From positions 1-32,749 of the forward strand of contig NZ_CAKRXI010000035.1 in NCBI RefSeq assembly GCF_934424005.1: a stretch of DNA of 32,749 nt. Direction: 5' to 3'. The notes under the pieces were generated by a model. It did not search any database and had not been told where the DNA came from. It saw only the letters and a program-made list of their open reading frames with translations. The translations under genes and the position numbers were made by a program. Positions within the stretch are counted from its first letter, which is position 1. The number at the start of each line of letters is the position of its first letter. Origin of the DNA: an uncultured Blautia sp. Its GTDB lineage: Bacteria > Bacillota > Clostridia > Lachnospirales > Lachnospiraceae. This document shows, one piece after another, positions 32,401 through 32,749 of the stretch.

Positions 32401-32749
32401 CATTAGAAGATGTTGTAGTTACGGAAGAAGAAACAACGATATTTGCACCAGTGTATTATTCATGCCTGATCGGAACACCGGATAATGTAACTACAGACGT
32501 AAAAAATAATGATCAGCTTTCTAACAGGGCACTTGTATGGGGAAGTAAAGAACAGAAAAGAGAGTTTAATGCCACAAATGAAAATCTGGCAGAATTGAGT
32601 ATACAGGTTACCAAAAATAATGCGATCAGTATTTCAAAGCTGACAAAGACACCACTTGTAGAAGCTGGTGATCCAATGCAGTTTACGCTGAATGTTGGAA
32701 ATAATGGGGCGAATGATATGGACATGATCGCCATAGATGGATTTCCTTA
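29454..32749 (+). CDS. Large secreted surface protein, 3' end beyond the window
   Basis: ATG 29454 (AAAGGAACG upstream) opens a frame that stays open for 1098 codons to the window end. A signal peptide (RRSKRLIGLFLVLLLLAVN, cleavage after VLA) precedes a strongly acidic Glu/Asp stretch (about residues 25-95). Long beta-rich, Asn/Gly/Thr-rich regions without a recognised enzyme motif follow. The last part (about 885 onward: VEDTLPVGLTYIEGSAYWGG, then KTPLVEAGDPMQFTLNVGN) looks like DUF11-type repeat domains of adhesins. A wall anchor would lie outside the window. Function is probably adhesion, by analogy only. Confidence 0.85.
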   Translation, partial: MRRSKRLIGLFLVLLLLAVNILPVLAEENLQFSTEEQEAFSDFDVTFDEEPEEQEESAVVFDEETEEAEVAFEGETEDSPDEEMQLSDEEILEQRMSEESEIPSATNECLDGDYAYISKAGMVADSGSSTGASIRTGTAPWDAEAGEDGNDATGLDAKVRSFDQVTYTTYFQTTVRGDAPYTYYRTGTLHFEFVLPGNSSEIQFDTDAMGWLSAKNEVQYTITADEFEGKPCQVLRGSYLLEPNEQHENAIGESYQELSIIIRVLAMRNKEIVQPLFTYWLDHCQVPENGIVTGSQTVCPEHGELEYKTITPPEVTVTAAPRYNIQIKSCDDRAQYVDSFSFDSGNNYAMNKEAGTTYGRIHVLGITVQMVGKTAEHGLRGCELPDGSALTFQIDLSSKFLGTNGIESDVTNTYAPLVWSMEGNDKNDLTKQQYDERLITGSYKFASGGAPFNKNNYDYYTCADGGVWTGMQTGSTVSVQVENYIIDLNKLPYTDSNKNQNNYDYYDPNRIKNYWDVQTACFSAGELWVIQPFYDKTGKYVVDEYGTGTFNLTVQDSNLQVTGQDGQNNPITQMKTDDDSCTLSMDLEKPGTIDQSVTYQKYGVVAYGSSLTDGCYEDGKDWILAGGSLNIQEMLKHNSAEGMNTGTAYDDLVKFDDAFFVLEGIQTGSSAGLSNMKEQFLYGAKPDKKGWNHNGLEPQEDGYDTEMMETTADGLIFFSSLEELKNEGYVCVAVLWEARGLASSQSTNRYFALQGHVADTAQDGAVYMVTHSAQAWNRNDVQQEVAEYLNKDSMSLSDEDYITYMQKVFPSRDSKNQISYEKDYPEAFWVNNSQISDGLNNYQKAEYGPEGYLGGTAGVSYGDSCLVVLFTTKITKDIAQTNASGLEKIAYDIDTGQRIADYRLNLSAKRTAGESITEGASITTDLYVEDTLPVGLTYIEGSAYWGGTYKESEEGLQGTVSDGTAMEPEITNNADGTTTLLWTLEDVVVTEEETTIFAPVYYSCLIGTPDNVTTDVKNNDQLSNRALVWGSKEQKREFNATNENLAELSIQVTKNNAISISKLTKTPLVEAGDPMQFTLNVGNNGANDMDMIAIDGFP

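Overview
The window looks like a chromosomal segment of a low-to-mid GC Gram-positive anaerobe, most likely a Lachnospiraceae-type Clostridia. The signs are strong AGGAGG-like ribosome sites, sigma-A promoters with extended -10 elements, a SigI/RsgI pair, a CD1871A-type CXXC mini-protein, two YitT proteins and a PadR/DUF1700/DUF4097 operon. I see no tRNA, rRNA, CRISPR array or prophage. Genus is not determinable from what I can see.

Layout. 1-77 is the 3' end (domains V and VI) of a class-C group II intron whose boundary falls on the azlD stop codon. 77-1104 (-) is azlCD, branched-chain amino acid export. 1206-3053 (+) is a PadR regulator with HAAS/DUF1700 and DUF4097 envelope proteins. 3071-3383 is a type I toxin-antitoxin locus: a 27-residue Hol-Tox peptide and a convergent antisense RNA. 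It is followed at once by an MNT/HEPN pair (3499-4168), a VOC enzyme and L-asparaginase. 5625-7988 (-) is a polar amino acid ABC importer with a terminator hairpin in its leader. 8107-8283 is a short DUF2284-like remnant, 8344-9345 a J-domain protein, 9499-10467 a PD-(D/E)XK nuclease and 10493-11326 a nitrilase-family amidase. 11509-14071 (+) holds a small secreted disordered protein, sigI and rsgI, flanked by two related terminators. 14144-19128 holds two YitT proteins, TetR, DegV and a sodium-coupled NSS transporter. 19170-24156 holds ProX, a two-component system, and an exported thioredoxin / CXXC mini-protein / membrane iron-sulfur protein trio. 24264-28254 is a KtrB/KtrA potassium transporter with a soluble KdpD-like kinase and KdpE. 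28329-29213 is a CmpB-like membrane protein. 29454 to the window end is a large secreted surface protein cut by the window.

The most notable signal is regulatory. A 12-bp box, ACGAATTTTATA, lies exactly 10 bp upstream of an extended -10 at three promoters: the two-component operon, the divergent exported-redox operon, and proX. This predicts one regulon joining envelope thiol reduction to editing of mischarged tRNA-Pro. Other points are the mirrored 5' segments of the toxin mRNA and its antisense RNA, a HEPN partner with Tyr in place of the catalytic His, a secreted disordered protein paired with an RsgI that itself carries a long disordered outer domain, and 21-bp-spaced direct repeats before the surface-protein promoter.
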